Origin: an uncultured Bacilli bacterium
GTDB lineage: Bacteria; Bacillota_I; Bacilli_A; RF39; UBA660
Length of the DNA stretch: 64,000 bases
Direction of reading: 5' to 3'
Assembly (NCBI GenBank): GCA_934098395.1
Contig: CAKOOM010000003.1
Span: forward strand, 62,001 to 126,000
Both the position numbers and the translations under genes were made by a program. A model generated the notes under the pieces. It was not told where the DNA came from. It did no database searches and saw only the letters and a program-made list of their open reading frames with translations. Positions 8,933-16,778 of the stretch are shown piece after piece. How positions within the stretch are numbered: position 1 is the first letter of the stretch; every line of letters starts with the position of its first letter.

Positions 8933-9430
8933 ATGGAATATTTAAATGTATATGATGATAATTTATTACTGTTAAACAAAAAAGTAAAAAGGGGCGAACA
9001 GCTACCACCAAATGAACATATCTTAATAACAATTATTTATATAGAAAATAATAATCACGAATTCTTAATACAAAAAACATCTCCAGAAAAATCCGGACTA
9101 TATTCATCTACCGGCGGTCACGTTCAATATAAAGAAAATTCTAAACAAACCATAATTCGTGAAGTATTCGAAGAATTAGGAGTAGATATATCTAAGGATA
9201 ATATCAAATATATCAAAAATATTTCTTTAGGAATTCCTCTATGTGATATTTATTATTTAAAAAAAGATATTGATTTATCAAAACTAAAACTTCAATCATC
9301 TGAAGTATCATCCGTATCGTTTCTAAAAAGAGAAAATATTGAAGAACTAATTAAAAACAATACTTTCCATAAAACCCATGCCAAAGTATTTAATGAAGTA
9401 ATATCTTATATAGATAACATTGATATCTAA
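8933..9430 (+). CDS. Nudix hydrolase
   Basis: The Nudix box is complete: GGHVQYKENSK then REVFEELGV fits GX5EX7REUXEEXGU, so the enzyme should hydrolyse a nucleoside diphosphate linked to another group using Mg2+. 165 residues. The N-terminal DDNLLLLNKKVKRGEQLPPNEH stretch resembles the IPP-isomerase-like/NDP-sugar Nudix subgroup but I would not name a substrate. GGAGG lies 6 nt before the ATG. It precedes a histidine-phosphatase-like gene, an arrangement echoed at 18303 and 19555. Confidence 0.9.
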   Translation: MEYLNVYDDNLLLLNKKVKRGEQLPPNEHILITIIYIENNNHEFLIQKTSPEKSGLYSSTGGHVQYKENSKQTIIREVFEELGVDISKDNIKYIKNISLGIPLCDIYYLKKDIDLSKLKLQSSEVSSVSFLKRENIEELIKNNTFHKTHAKVFNEVISYIDNIDI

Positions 9431-9469
9431 AAAAGCTAATATTTAAGAAGAAGTAAAAGGAGATTCCAA

Positions 9470-10006
9470 ATGAAAACTAAATTAATATATTTTGTCCACG
9501 GAACAACTTATGATAATGCCAATAAATTATGTTCTGGATGGAAACAAGTAAAATTAACCGAGTTAGGAAAAGAACAAGCCAAAAATTTAGGAAAAGTAAA
9601 CTCACATATTAAGTTTGATGTAATCTTTACCTCAGACTTAACTAGAGCAATAGATAGTGCTGACTTAGCATTTCCAAATGCTACTAAAATCAAAGATAAA
9701 AGATTAAGAGAATGTAATTATGGCCTTCTTGATGGAAAAAGTAAAGAATTAATAAAATACGAAGATCATATTACAACACCATTTCCTCAAGGTGAATCTT
9801 TAAAAGATGTAGAACACAGAATTCAAAACTTTATTGAATATTTAAAAAAAGAATACCAAGGTAAAACAATAGGTATTGTAGCCCATAGAGCACCTCAATT
9901 AGCATTCGATGTCATTACTAAAAAAATAACTTGGCAAGAAGCTATTCAAAATGACTGGAGAAAAACTGGGGCCTGGCTTCCTGGATGGGTTTATGAAATA
10001 GATTAA
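9470..10006 (+). CDS. histidine-phosphatase-family protein with altered RHG motif
   Basis: 178 residues with the overall phosphoglycerate-mutase-like plan: a catalytic-His strand at the start, LTELGKEQAKNLG, FTSDLTRAIDSA, RECNYGLLDG, and a second His in VAHRAPQ (His139). In the first motif the usual RHGxT is written YFVHGTT, so the His is there but the preceding Arg, which binds the phosphate, is absent. That may mean a different substrate or loss of phosphatase activity. AAAGGAG precedes the ATG. Compare the normal RHG paralogue at 19555. Confidence 0.8.
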   Translation: MKTKLIYFVHGTTYDNANKLCSGWKQVKLTELGKEQAKNLGKVNSHIKFDVIFTSDLTRAIDSADLAFPNATKIKDKRLRECNYGLLDGKSKELIKYEDHITTPFPQGESLKDVEHRIQNFIEYLKKEYQGKTIGIVAHRAPQLAFDVITKKITWQEAIQNDWRKTGAWLPGWVYEID

Positions 10007-10016
10007 TAAAAAAAGA

Positions 10017-10045
10017 TTGACAATATCTAGAATATATAATATATT
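10017..10045 (+). promoter_or_regulatory. promoter of the acetyltransferase leader transcript
   Basis: Consensus -35 TTGACA (10017-10022), 17-bp spacer, -10 TATATT (10040-10045). A TATAAT at 10035-10040 is only 12 bp from the -35 box. Confidence 0.6.
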
Positions 10046-10068
10046 TATATTGTAAATTACAGAAAGGA

Positions 10069-10131
10069 GTGTGATTAATATGAAAACCAATTTACAAATC
10101 AATCATATTAGTAATGTAGAATTAATCACAC
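10069..10131 (+). repeat. 11-bp perfect inverted repeat framing the leader ORF
   Basis: GTGTGATTAAT (10069-10079) and ATTAATCACAC (10121-10131) enclose most of the 20-codon ORF. In RNA this would form a hairpin whose left arm overlaps the end of the ribosome site and abuts the ATG, so it could control translation of the leader. Function is inferred. Confidence 0.6.
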
Positions 10132-10142
10132 CATCTGTATAA
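10080..10142 (+). CDS. 20-residue leader peptide (candidate)
   Basis: ATG at 10080 with AAAGGAGT upstream, 20 codons to TAA at 10140-10142, beginning MKTNLQINH and ending ELITPSV. It lies between a strong promoter and an intrinsic terminator, in the position of a regulatory uORF. No known family. The strong ribosome site and the inverted repeat around it argue that it is translated. It could instead be a small secreted or signalling peptide; nothing in the sequence decides this. Confidence 0.5.
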   Translation: MKTNLQINHISNVELITPSV

Positions 10143-10182
10143 ATCTTTATATCATAATAGATTTATTGTTTTTCCGTATATT

Positions 10183-10209
10183 AATTCTGCATTACGCAGA
10201 ATTTTTTTA
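10183..10209 (+). terminator. terminator/attenuator before the GNAT fusion operon
   Basis: Stem AATTCTGC / GCAGAATT with loop ATTAC, followed by six T. It lies between the leader ORF and the following coding genes, so readthrough would be needed from the 10017 promoter; this is the architecture of transcription attenuation. Confidence 0.75.
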
Positions 10210-10224
10210 TAAAAGGAGCGGAAA

Positions 10225-10374
10225 ATGATAATAAAATTAAATATTAATAACCAAGAAAAACTCTCTATTAAAAGTAGTAAGAATATTAAAATATTAAAAA
10301 ATATAGTCAAAAAAGAACCAACATATCTAGAAAAATTAATTTCTAATTTGTGGAGTAGAAATGAAAAATATTGA
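10225..10374 (+). CDS. small basic protein, 49 residues (hypothetical)
   Basis: ATG 10225 after AAAAGGAGCGGAAA, open to TGA at 10372-10374. Product is Lys- and Asn-rich, contains KSSKNIKILKNIVKKEP and ends SNLWSRNEKY. It overlaps the start of the next gene by 14 nt in another frame, so the two are probably translationally coupled. The good ribosome site and overlap support a real gene; no family is recognised and no membrane segment is seen. Confidence 0.5.
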   Translation: MIIKLNINNQEKLSIKSSKNIKILKNIVKKEPTYLEKLISNLWSRNEKY

Positions 10375-11935
10375 TTTAGTTGTTCCAAAAATAAATGAAT
10401 ATTCTTACAAACAAAAACTAGAAAATGATCCATTAACAATGAATTATAATGCCGGTTATGATGTATCCTATAAAAACTATCACTATGATACCGGTTGTAT
10501 TGATTTCTCTTATGATTCATGGTTAGAAAAATATTATAGAAAAGACTTATATTTTGCTTATATAAAAGATTGTGAAACAAATACTTTTATTGGTTACGTT
10601 AACTATCAGTATGATCCTAAAGAAAAAATATATACCTGTGGTATTCTAATTGAGTATACTTACCGCCATAAAGGGTATTCTCAAGATGCTCTTAAATTGT
10701 TAGTAAAAGTTGCCAATAAAAATGGTATTAAATATTTATATGATTTCTTTGAAAAAGATCGAAAATATGCCTTAAAAACATTTCTAAATATCGGATTTGA
10801 AATTCAAAAAGAAACCACTTGGAAAAAATTTAATAAAGAAGTACCAGGTGTTATCTTAAAAATTAATACCAATAAGTCATTACCTAATACAACAAACATT
10901 AAAACAATTAATGATGTCTTTGAATTTATGAAAAATAATATTCGTTATGGATGGATAGATATCAATCAAGAAATTCATATTGCTAATATGAAAAATTTTA
11001 GAAAACTATATAAAACTATGTCATTGGAAGAAATACTATCATTAGGTATTGGTACATGTATTGATCAAGTTAAATTAATGAAGTATCTTTTAGATAAAAT
11101 AAATATTAAAAGCAAAATGTTTGCCACTCGTATATATGAACCTAATGATTTTTCTGATTTAGAAGCCAGCGAACATATGCATTGTTTTATATTGTGTTAT
11201 ATAGATGGTTTCGTATACCATCTTGAACACCCAAACTATTATCGCTTAGGAATCTATAAATATCCAAACGAATCAATTGCCATAAGAAAAATAAATAAAT
11301 ACTATATCGATTTATCTGGTGGAATACCTAGACCAGTAACGGAATTCTATCAAATAAAAGATAATATAACATTCAAACAATTCAATAATTATCTTAATAA
11401 TTTAAATATTACTTTTAGAAAATTAAGAAATAATTATCATGATTTTAATAAAATATATACTTGGTGTAGTCAAAAACATGTATATACCTATTTTGAACAA
11501 AGAAAATTATCTCTATCTGAAATAACTAGAAAATATCAAAATAAATTAAAGTCATCTAATCAAGAATTATATATTATAAGATCAAACAAAGTAGATATTG
11601 GTCTCATCCAAATATATAAATATAATAATGATCTACCGGATTATTATCTACATAACAAATTAGTATATGAATATGATTTATTCATAGGTAATAAAGAATA
11701 TTTAAATAACAATATTGGAAGAAAAGTAGTTGATAAAATAAATAAAAAAATATATAAACAGTTTAATCCGGATATTATTTTGCTACGTGTTTCAACTTCT
11801 AACAAACGAGCTATAAAATGTTATTTAAATTCTAACTTTAAAATATTATCTACATATGAAAGTACTAATACTATCAATGAAAAAGAAATATTTAATATTA
11901 TGATATATGAAAGGAGTAATAATGCAAATAATTGA
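10361..11935 (+). CDS. GNAT - transglutaminase-like - GNAT three-domain fusion
   Basis: 524 residues. Residues about 1-160 look like a GNAT acetyltransferase (GILIEYTYRHKGYSQDALKL, then FLNIGFEIQKE). The middle (about 185-330) resembles a transglutaminase/papain-like core: Cys233 in LGIGTCIDQVKLM, His272/His274 in SEHMHCFILCY, and an acidic residue Glu289 in YHLEHPNYY, giving a possible Cys-His-Asp/Glu triad. The C-terminal part (about 400-520) is a second GNAT-like unit (YEYDLFIGN, GRKVVDKINKKIY, TSNKRAIKCYLNSNFKI), similar to aminoglycoside 6'-acetyltransferase-like folds. GGAG lies 6 nt before the ATG. The gene ends 14 nt after the next GNAT gene starts. Substrates unknown; a role in modifying or resisting a small molecule or peptide is possible. 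Confidence 0.65.
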   Translation: MKNIDLVVPKINEYSYKQKLENDPLTMNYNAGYDVSYKNYHYDTGCIDFSYDSWLEKYYRKDLYFAYIKDCETNTFIGYVNYQYDPKEKIYTCGILIEYTYRHKGYSQDALKLLVKVANKNGIKYLYDFFEKDRKYALKTFLNIGFEIQKETTWKKFNKEVPGVILKINTNKSLPNTTNIKTINDVFEFMKNNIRYGWIDINQEIHIANMKNFRKLYKTMSLEEILSLGIGTCIDQVKLMKYLLDKINIKSKMFATRIYEPNDFSDLEASEHMHCFILCYIDGFVYHLEHPNYYRLGIYKYPNESIAIRKINKYYIDLSGGIPRPVTEFYQIKDNITFKQFNNYLNNLNITFRKLRNNYHDFNKIYTWCSQKHVYTYFEQRKLSLSEITRKYQNKLKSSNQELYIIRSNKVDIGLIQIYKYNNDLPDYYLHNKLVYEYDLFIGNKEYLNNNIGRKVVDKINKKIYKQFNPDIILLRVSTSNKRAIKCYLNSNFKILSTYESTNTINEKEIFNIMIYERSNNANN

Positions 11936-12404
11936 ATATACAGATAAATACTTGGAAGATGTAAAAGATCTTCTCGTAGAATTAGAAGAATATATTATTG
12001 ATATTGATGCGGATGAACTAGATCAACTTCATCCTGAATATCGTAATAAAATGGCAATTCTTGATCTAGAAGAAGTGTCTAATAATAATGGTAAATGCTA
12101 CCTAGCTATTGAAAATAATAAAGCAATAGGCTTAATTATGGGATGCATCTTTCCATATGAAAAATACGATTATCTTGATTACAAATGCCCTAAAAGAGGA
12201 GAAATAACCGAACTAATTATTTCTGCCTCTTCACGAAGTAGTGGAGTAGGAAAACAACTTATGAATAAAATGGAAAATTACTTTATCAAAGAAGGTTGTA
12301 AATATATTCATATAGATGTATTTGCCTACAATGAAGATGCCATAAAATTTTATAACAAACAAGGATATCATAATCGTATGCATAATATGATTAAAAAAAT
12401 ATAA
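11922..12404 (+). CDS. GNAT-family N-acetyltransferase
   Basis: 160-residue single-domain GNAT. The acetyl-CoA-binding motif A appears as ITELIISASSRSSGVGKQLM (Q/RxxGxG/A type) and motif B as IHIDVFAYNEDAIKFYNKQGY. ATG 11922 is chosen because AAGGAG precedes it closely; the upstream GTG-type starts would remove that spacing. It overlaps the end of the fusion gene by 14 nt and is followed 9 nt later by the nucleoside phosphorylase, so it belongs to the same operon. Substrate unknown. Confidence 0.88.
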   Translation: MQIIEYTDKYLEDVKDLLVELEEYIIDIDADELDQLHPEYRNKMAILDLEEVSNNNGKCYLAIENNKAIGLIMGCIFPYEKYDYLDYKCPKRGEITELIISASSRSSGVGKQLMNKMENYFIKEGCKYIHIDVFAYNEDAIKFYNKQGYHNRMHNMIKKI

Positions 12405-12413
12405 GGAGGAAAA

Positions 12414-13196
12414 ATGATACGTTATAGTAAAGAAGAAGGTTTTATTAAACCATATGGAATAAAATTCAAAGAAAATCAAAATAAAAACATTAAATTACCC
12501 AGTGTAGCAATCATGACATTTTCTCGTCGTTTAATAGAAGATATTGTTCAAAAATATAATTGTGAAGAAGTGGGATACATGTCTTGCGCCAATTATGAAA
12601 AAAAGGTCTATATTCTTAAATACCATGATAAATTATTTACATTATCAATGGCATCCGTTAGTGCACCAATGATTTCAGGAGATATTGAAGAATTGCATGC
12701 TAATGGAGTTAATACTTTTATAATATATGGAAATTGCGGAGTATTAGATAGAACTATTGAAGATTGTAGTATTATTATTCCAACAAAAGCTTTTAGAGAA
12801 GAGGGTATAAGTTATCATTATCAAGAGGCCAGTGATGATATTGAAATGAATCAATTATATATAAATGATTTTATAAATATTTTAAAAGAATATAATTTTT
12901 CTTATCGTACAGGTGCAACATGGACAACAGATGCTTTTTATCGAGAAACAAAAGATAAAATAGAATATTTCAAAAAAAATGGAGCAATCTGTGTAGAAAT
13001 GGAAGGAGCTGCAATTGCTGCAATATGTAAAAGAAAAAAGATAAATTATTTTACATTCTATTACGCTGGAGATAACTTAGATGCAACATCATGGGAAGAG
13101 AGAAGCATTGGTGAGATTACAATGCTAGATAAAAAGAAGGAAGTTACTCATTTGGCTCTAAATTTAGCATACAAAATTTCAAATGACAAGATATAA
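12414..13196 (+). CDS. nucleoside phosphorylase (PNP/UDP family)
   Basis: 260-residue member of the purine nucleoside/uridine phosphorylase superfamily: phosphorolysis of a nucleoside to base and ribose 1-phosphate. The phosphate/ribose region GVNTFIIYGNCGVLD and the ribose-binding CVEMEGAAIAAICKRKKI (VEMEx motif) are intact, and TGATWTTDAFYRET forms the base-side loop. AAGGAGGAAAA precedes the ATG. It directly precedes qng1, so it may act on a nucleoside in the same salvage route; that link is inference from context. Substrate cannot be read from sequence. Confidence 0.85.
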   Translation: MIRYSKEEGFIKPYGIKFKENQNKNIKLPSVAIMTFSRRLIEDIVQKYNCEEVGYMSCANYEKKVYILKYHDKLFTLSMASVSAPMISGDIEELHANGVNTFIIYGNCGVLDRTIEDCSIIIPTKAFREEGISYHYQEASDDIEMNQLYINDFINILKEYNFSYRTGATWTTDAFYRETKDKIEYFKKNGAICVEMEGAAIAAICKRKKINYFTFYYAGDNLDATSWEERSIGEITMLDKKKEVTHLALNLAYKISNDKI

Positions 13197-13212
13197 TAAG
13201 GAGGAAAATATT

Positions 13213-14145
13213 ATGAATGAAGAATTAAAATATGTAAAAGAAAATAGTAAATACGTAAAAATAAATGATAACAAAATAGATGAACTAATTAATTTAATAA
13301 AAGAAACCAAATATACTTATTGGGCCGATTCATATAAAGAAGAACTAAATCTTAGTGAAAAAGAATGGATCTTATTAGTATTTATTATTGAATCCCTAAA
13401 CTTTTGCTTTTGGCAAAGACCTAAATGGACTATTGAGTATAACAAAGAATTAATAACAGGATCTAATGCTATGTTTTATTCACTAATAAAAGAAGTGAAA
13501 AATAACAAATCATTTCTAGATATAAATTATTTATCTAATCTAAAACTAGAATCATTTAAAAAAATATTTACTGGTATTGATTCATCTATTATGCCACACT
13601 TAGATAAAAGATATAATAACTTTGTAACAACAATTAATTTTATTTCACATAATAAATCATTTTATCAAGAATTATTTAGTATTAAATCAGACATCGATTT
13701 ATTAAACTATATAACTTCTAATATTGATCACTTTAAAGATGTTTCTATTTATAAAAATAAAGAAATCCATTTCTATAAAAGAGCTAATCTATTAGTAAAT
13801 GATTTATTTAATGTATCAAAAACAATTAATAAATCTATTAAAAATGTTAATCATCTTCTCGGATGTGCTGATTACGTAGTACCAAGAACATTTAGAGACT
13901 TTGGAATATTTACATATGATGCATCATTATCAAATTTAATTGATAATGAATTAATTATTCCAAGAGATAGTGATATGGAAATAGAACTAAGAGCTAATAC
14001 ACTATATGTAATTGAACTACTCAAAGAAAGACTTAACAAAGAAGGTATATCTATTCCTTCAATAGAATTAGATAATATTATTTGGAATATTGGTAGAAAA
14101 TATAAAAAATCTAAATCTCACCATACCATTACTATTTTCTATTAA
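13213..14145 (+). CDS. qng1: queuosine 5'-phosphate N-glycosylase (queuosine salvage, DUF2419)
   Basis: Releases the base queuine from queuosine 5'-monophosphate so it can be re-inserted into tRNA by a TGT enzyme. Segments matching the Qng1/DUF2419 family as I remember it: ESLNFCFWQRPKW near the N-terminus, IMPHLDKRY, FYKRANLLVNDLF, LGCADYVVPRTFRDFG, MEIELRANTLYVIELL and a C-terminal HHTITIFY. 310 residues, close to the eukaryotic enzyme. ATG 13213 follows AAGGAGGAAAATATT; an earlier in-frame ATG at 13183 lies inside the upstream gene. Not to be confused with tRNA-guanine transglycosylase, which is absent from this window. Confidence 0.9.
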   Translation: MNEELKYVKENSKYVKINDNKIDELINLIKETKYTYWADSYKEELNLSEKEWILLVFIIESLNFCFWQRPKWTIEYNKELITGSNAMFYSLIKEVKNNKSFLDINYLSNLKLESFKKIFTGIDSSIMPHLDKRYNNFVTTINFISHNKSFYQELFSIKSDIDLLNYITSNIDHFKDVSIYKNKEIHFYKRANLLVNDLFNVSKTINKSIKNVNHLLGCADYVVPRTFRDFGIFTYDASLSNLIDNELIIPRDSDMEIELRANTLYVIELLKERLNKEGISIPSIELDNIIWNIGRKYKKSKSHHTITIFY

Positions 14146-14201
14146 ATTATATTTATAGAGATAGTTAAATATATAATAAATATAAGCAAAAATTATAATA
14201 A

Positions 14202-14230
14202 TTGTATTTTTTATAAAAATAGTATATAAT
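14202..14230 (+). promoter_or_regulatory. promoter of the LysR-rSAM-NADAR unit
   Basis: -35 TTGTAT (14202-14207), 17-bp spacer, -10 TATAAT (14225-14230). Confidence 0.6.
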
Positions 14231-14249
14231 AGCAAAAGAGGTGGGGTTT

Positions 14250-15143
14250 ATGAATAATATTGATTATAATTTATATAAGATATTTATACACTTATATGAA
14301 CAAAAAAGTATTTCAAAGGTAGCAATGACCTTATATGTTTCTCAACCAGCAGTTAGTTATAGTTTAAAAGAATTAGAGAATCAATTAGGATATTCCTTAT
14401 TTTTTAGAAATTCTAAAGGAATCGAACCAACCGTAGAAGCAAACGAATTATACTCATATATATCAACTGCATTCAATATCATTAAAAATGGTGAAGAACA
14501 TATAAAAAATCTAAATAATTTAGGTATAGGCTGTGTTAGAATAGGCGTTCCTTCACACATAGGAGTATTCTACCTATCACCATTTATAGCAGATTTTAGA
14601 AAAATATATCCTGGAATCAAATTTGAAACAATAAGTAAATCTACAGCAGATATGATCGAATTACTAGAACAAAGAAAAATAGATATCATAATAGACACAC
14701 TGCCAATAAAAATCACTAATAAAACAGTTAAAAAAATACACCTTGCAAAATTACAAAATTGTTTTGCATACAATAAGCAAATTTATCCTAACTATAAAAT
14801 CAAAAAAATTTCAGATTTAAAAAACTACCCATTAATATTACCAAGTGCAACATCATCAATTAGATTTAAATTAGATGATTATTTAGAATCAATGAACATA
14901 AAATTATCTCCAGTTTTTGAATCATGGACGACAGAGATGATGCTTGAAATGGTAAGAAGAGGTGTTGGAGTTGGATATTTTATTGAAAACGTAATTGATA
15001 TACAATCAGATAAAGATATGTTCGAGGTAATAACATTTGATGACACTCTACCTAGTGTAGACGTTTGCGCTGTGTATATTGAAGAATTTATAACATCAGC
15101 AACAAACAAATTTATTGAATTTTTACAAAAGGGGGAAAGTTAG
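14250..15143 (+). CDS. LysR-family transcriptional regulator
   Basis: 297 residues, the standard LysR length. The N-terminal winged HTH reads YEQKSISKVAMTLYVSQPAV then SLKELENQLGYSLFFR, followed by a periplasmic-binding-protein-like effector domain (GCVRIGVPSHIGVFYLSPFI onward). ATG 14250 is chosen after AGAGGTGGGG; GTG 14241 lies inside that site. It is encoded in the same direction as, and only 3 nt before, the radical SAM gene, so it probably regulates its own operon. The effector is unknown. Confidence 0.93.
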   Translation: MNNIDYNLYKIFIHLYEQKSISKVAMTLYVSQPAVSYSLKELENQLGYSLFFRNSKGIEPTVEANELYSYISTAFNIIKNGEEHIKNLNNLGIGCVRIGVPSHIGVFYLSPFIADFRKIYPGIKFETISKSTADMIELLEQRKIDIIIDTLPIKITNKTVKKIHLAKLQNCFAYNKQIYPNYKIKKISDLKNYPLILPSATSSIRFKLDDYLESMNIKLSPVFESWTTEMMLEMVRRGVGVGYFIENVIDIQSDKDMFEVITFDDTLPSVDVCAVYIEEFITSATNKFIEFLQKGES

Positions 15144-15146
15144 CCT

Positions 15147-16778
15147 ATGAATTTCCTATTATCTGATGAAAAAGTCATAAGTGTTGAAACTCTAAAAAAG
15201 AGAAAAGACTTATATGACGAATTTATTACTTTGCCAGTTGACTTTTTATCAAAAATGAGACATTTTCAACCACAAATAGGTTGTTTCAATAACTGTAGCT
15301 TTTGTAGTAAATTTTCAACTTGTAGGGTAGAATGCTGGAACGAAGAGCAATTAAGAAATATCGTTAGTGCAATAAAATTTGCCTCAAAAAGTCATACCAA
15401 TGGAGATATATTATTAGCATGGGATAGAAAAGAGCATAGAGAGGGAGTTATATTCCCATATCTTGATAATGATATAGGTAGTTATCCATATCTCTATGAA
15501 TTTATTGATTTATGTTATAAAGAGTTAGGAGTTAAAACAAGAATATCAACAGTAGGATACAGTAGGCACAACAAGGAATTAAACAAAATGCATAAAAAAA
15601 TAGCAAAGTCTAATCTAATTTGTGCCTTAGGTGGCGTGAGATTATCAATAACACAGTTTGGAAGGGTATGGGAAGAAAAAAATGGCAAATCATCATTAAA
15701 TGATTACATCGAAGATACAGCAAACTTTTTAAAGATATATAAACCATACTATGATATGTTTGGATCTGGAAGAAGAAGAATGTGTGTTGAGTTAAGATTT
15801 AACCCCTTTGTAGAAATTTATCCTGTTTACGAATTTGAATATAATGGTAAGAAAATAGTATCATCAGGAAATTATTTATTTGTTTCAGTTGATAAAAACA
15901 TTGAATTTAAACCAGCACACATCGCTGACCCATATATTCATGCATTAAAAATAAGTGAAAATCCTATTAGTTTCAAAGAATATAATCTAATTAAAATACC
16001 TAATGATATTCAAGAATTAAAAAGCATGATTGATGAAAAAAAGATGGACTTCGTAAGAACTGCCGATGGATATTTATTTGAAAATAAAGATGGAATATAT
16101 TATTCCTTTAATCCAAGTTTAACAAATAGTGGAAATTATGGAATTAATATTTATCCTTTAAAAGGAGGAAGAAAAAAATCAGGTTATATAGTAACTGAAA
16201 GGTTTTTTCTCAATGCTTTATATGAATTTAAACATCGTCATGGTCTAAATTTGAAAGATAATTACTATCAAGCTACTTGGGACGATGTTCTTGAAGTAAT
16301 AAATATTTGTCATGAAATTGCAGATTTTTATAAAAAAAATAACAAAAAAGATAAACAAAAATATATAAACAATCATATAATTCCTATTATTGAAGTATAT
16401 TATGAAATATTAAAAAAATCAGGATATAATCCAGAAGTATTTTTCGATCCAAACTTTACTATTGACACAGGAATGATTTGTAATATGGGAAGAGCAATAC
16501 ATATGTTTCGTGGAATAACAAATTATATTAACGAACCTCTAACACCAGCAAATGAAAGAAATTATGGAAGAGTTTGTAGCTTAATGAAACAAGAAAATTA
16601 TGCATGGAAATTAAGCTGTGGTTATAAAAACAGTATTGTAATAGAAAAGTTAGATTTATTTAATACCGCATCACAAAAAGGACAAGTGTCATATCGTAAA
16701 ATTTTAACAATTGAAGATAATGAAAATGTTTTAATAAAAGAAGAAGAAAAACATTTATATGTTGGAGAAGTAAAATAA
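15147..16778 (+). CDS. radical SAM-type protein of unknown function
   Basis: 543 residues. A CxxxCxxC cluster motif occurs at QIGCFNNCSFCSKFSTC near residue 49, followed by two further Cys within the next 12 residues. After it come a possible SAM/barrel region with an ALGGVRLSITQFGRV strand and a large C-terminal half without recognised domain. The barrel's usual glycine-rich GGE motif is not evident, so it is a divergent member. It starts 3 nt after lysR and its stop is immediately followed by the NADAR-DHH start, so the three are one transcriptional unit. I cannot name a product; involvement in nucleotide or cofactor chemistry is suggested only by the neighbour. Confidence 0.65.
   Translation: MNFLLSDEKVISVETLKKRKDLYDEFITLPVDFLSKMRHFQPQIGCFNNCSFCSKFSTCRVECWNEEQLRNIVSAIKFASKSHTNGDILLAWDRKEHREGVIFPYLDNDIGSYPYLYEFIDLCYKELGVKTRISTVGYSRHNKELNKMHKKIAKSNLICALGGVRLSITQFGRVWEEKNGKSSLNDYIEDTANFLKIYKPYYDMFGSGRRRMCVELRFNPFVEIYPVYEFEYNGKKIVSSGNYLFVSVDKNIEFKPAHIADPYIHALKISENPISFKEYNLIKIPNDIQELKSMIDEKKMDFVRTADGYLFENKDGIYYSFNPSLTNSGNYGINIYPLKGGRKKSGYIVTERFFLNALYEFKHRHGLNLKDNYYQATWDDVLEVINICHEIADFYKKNNKKDKQKYINNHIIPIIEVYYEILKKSGYNPEVFFDPNFTIDTGMICNMGRAIHMFRGITNYINEPLTPANERNYGRVCSLMKQENYAWKLSCGYKNSIVIEKLDLFNTASQKGQVSYRKILTIEDNENVLIKEEEKHLYVGEVK

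Noticed and set aside
10152..10580. Minus-strand frame across the start of the GNAT fusion gene
   Set aside because: Overlaps the terminator and the conserved GNAT start; composition (Phe/Tyr/His-rich) is typical of antisense AT-rich sequence.
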